Assembly (NCBI GenBank): GCA_905147135.1
Contig: LR990054.1
Location: 15,351,001 to 15,415,000 of the forward strand
Length of the DNA: 64,000 bases
Direction: 5' to 3'
Origin: Blastobasis lacticolella
Lineage: Eukaryota; Arthropoda; Insecta; Lepidoptera; Blastobasidae
The notes beneath the pieces are model-generated. The model was not told the origin of the DNA. It worked only from the letters and a program-made list of their open reading frames with translations, and did not search any database. The first letter of the stretch is position 1, and every line of letters starts with the position of its first letter. Below are positions 63,311 through 64,000 of the stretch, in pieces. Both the position numbers and the translations under genes were made by a program.

Positions 63311-63940
63311 GTGATTGTTTTATTAATTTAGTTGTTATTTGTAATTTGTATTATGTCAGATTAGTATTCATAATATATGTATATAATTGTTGTTCCTACC
63401 TTAATAAATACTTTATTTTTCAAAAATATATTTTTACGTTCTCTTCGTTTTTTTAAGATTGTGAATGAACCATTAGTCTCACATAGTTCGTTCTGTACAT
63501 CATTTAAAGCAAATTAAATGTACTACAACTCCCTTTTAATTTTTTTATAATAGAACTAGCAATTTTACTAATAATTTGCTCCGGACGGGAGCAAAACCTA
63601 AAATTGAAGTTTTTCGGGAAAAATAGACCATCTTTAAAGAGTCATAACTTGGTTGCTATACGTTTTATAGAGCTGTGTTTGGGCTTAAATCCTTGCAAAT
63701 TTAATCAATTTTAAAAGCTATTAGGCTTTGTTGGTCGAAAAATGCATAGTTTTTGTGTTTTAGACCTGAAAGTGAAAAAAATCCCAAAATTTCGCAGTTT
63801 TTCACGTATTACGCAGGAAGCACAATTTTTTTTTGCTTGCAAAATGTAGTTTCACACTCTCTTAAGGGGTCCAAATAACATACCAAAAATGCAGCGTTAT
63901 ATCGCGCTTTGCGTTTTAGATGTAAGATTTGACTGGCCTA

Positions 63941-64000
63941 ATAGGTACTCTGGTTGCTAAGAGATTGGCAGCTATCAAAAAATTTAGTTTTACGATGTTG
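63941..64000. other. window end, right flank of the long-TIR element
   Basis: 60 bp, too short to classify. Confidence 0.4.

Larger units (their letters stand above)
60691..63940. mobile_element. 3.25-kb element with ~510-bp terminal inverted repeats
   Basis: Starts TAGGCCAGTCAAATCTTACA and ends with its complement TAAGATTTGACTGGCCTA. Arms 60691-61205 and about 63430-63940 match along their length with indels, sharing CGTAATACACCGG-like, AAATGTAGTTTCACACTCTC and TTTTGCTCCCGTCCGGAGCA (in complement). ATA flanks both ends (60688-60690, 63941-63943) and TA sits just inside, so the duplication may be ATA or TA. The interior holds decayed coding sequence, not a transposase. Confidence 0.85.

Noticed and set aside
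1..64000. CRISPR array
   Set aside because: Direct repeats present are dispersed or tandem without regular spacers, and the DNA is eukaryotic.

Overview
The window looks like gene-poor, repeat-saturated nuclear DNA from an insect, most likely a moth or butterfly. I infer Lepidoptera from the repeat repertoire recognised from memory (several non-LTR 3' ends, tRNA-derived SINEs, a (GAT)n-tailed retroposon) and from the frequent TAGGTA/TACCTA words. I found no host protein-coding exon, rRNA, true tRNA gene, CRISPR array or bacterial-type operon. The only long reading frames belong to two non-LTR retrotransposons.

Layout. 1-3.9 kb: RTE-type LINE 3' ends and SINE fragments. 3.95-8.29 kb (+): an apparently intact CR1/L2-like LINE with ORF1 and ORF2 (endonuclease plus reverse transcriptase) overlapping by 8 nt. 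8.7-16 kb: LINE 3' ends, a (GAT)n-tailed retroposon (family C), SINE-A and a TA-flanked MITE. 16-24 kb: two hAT-type MITEs with perfect 8-bp target-site duplications, SINE-B and SINE-A copies, LINE ends. 24-41 kb: more SINEs and LINE ends, a 464-bp element with ~116-bp inverted repeats, a 115-bp near-perfect palindrome, and repeat F copies. 41.6-47.5 kb: a multi-level nested insertion whose core is a 5.3-kb unit with 31-bp inverted repeats. 48-54.4 kb: diverged tandem repeats, a second copy of the TA-flanked MITE, and another hAT MITE. 54.5-59.8 kb (-): an apparently intact I-like LINE (ORF1 with a CCHC knuckle; ORF2 with endonuclease, reverse transcriptase, RNase H and a terminal zinc motif). 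60.7-63.9 kb: a 3.25-kb element with inverted repeats of about 510 bp carrying decayed reverse-transcriptase-like cargo.

How the parts relate. The two intact LINEs are the only candidates here for autonomous retrotransposition. SINE-A, family C and the RTE-type LINE all end in (GAT/ATG)n-like tails, suggesting the non-autonomous families borrow RTE machinery. Five hAT-type elements are fixed by exact 8-bp duplications, but none carries a transposase, so they must have been moved in trans. Nesting gives a relative order of insertions in several places. Copy names used below: SINE-A, SINE-B, family C, LINE-E, LINE-L, LINE-M, LINE-P, RTE-D, repeat F.
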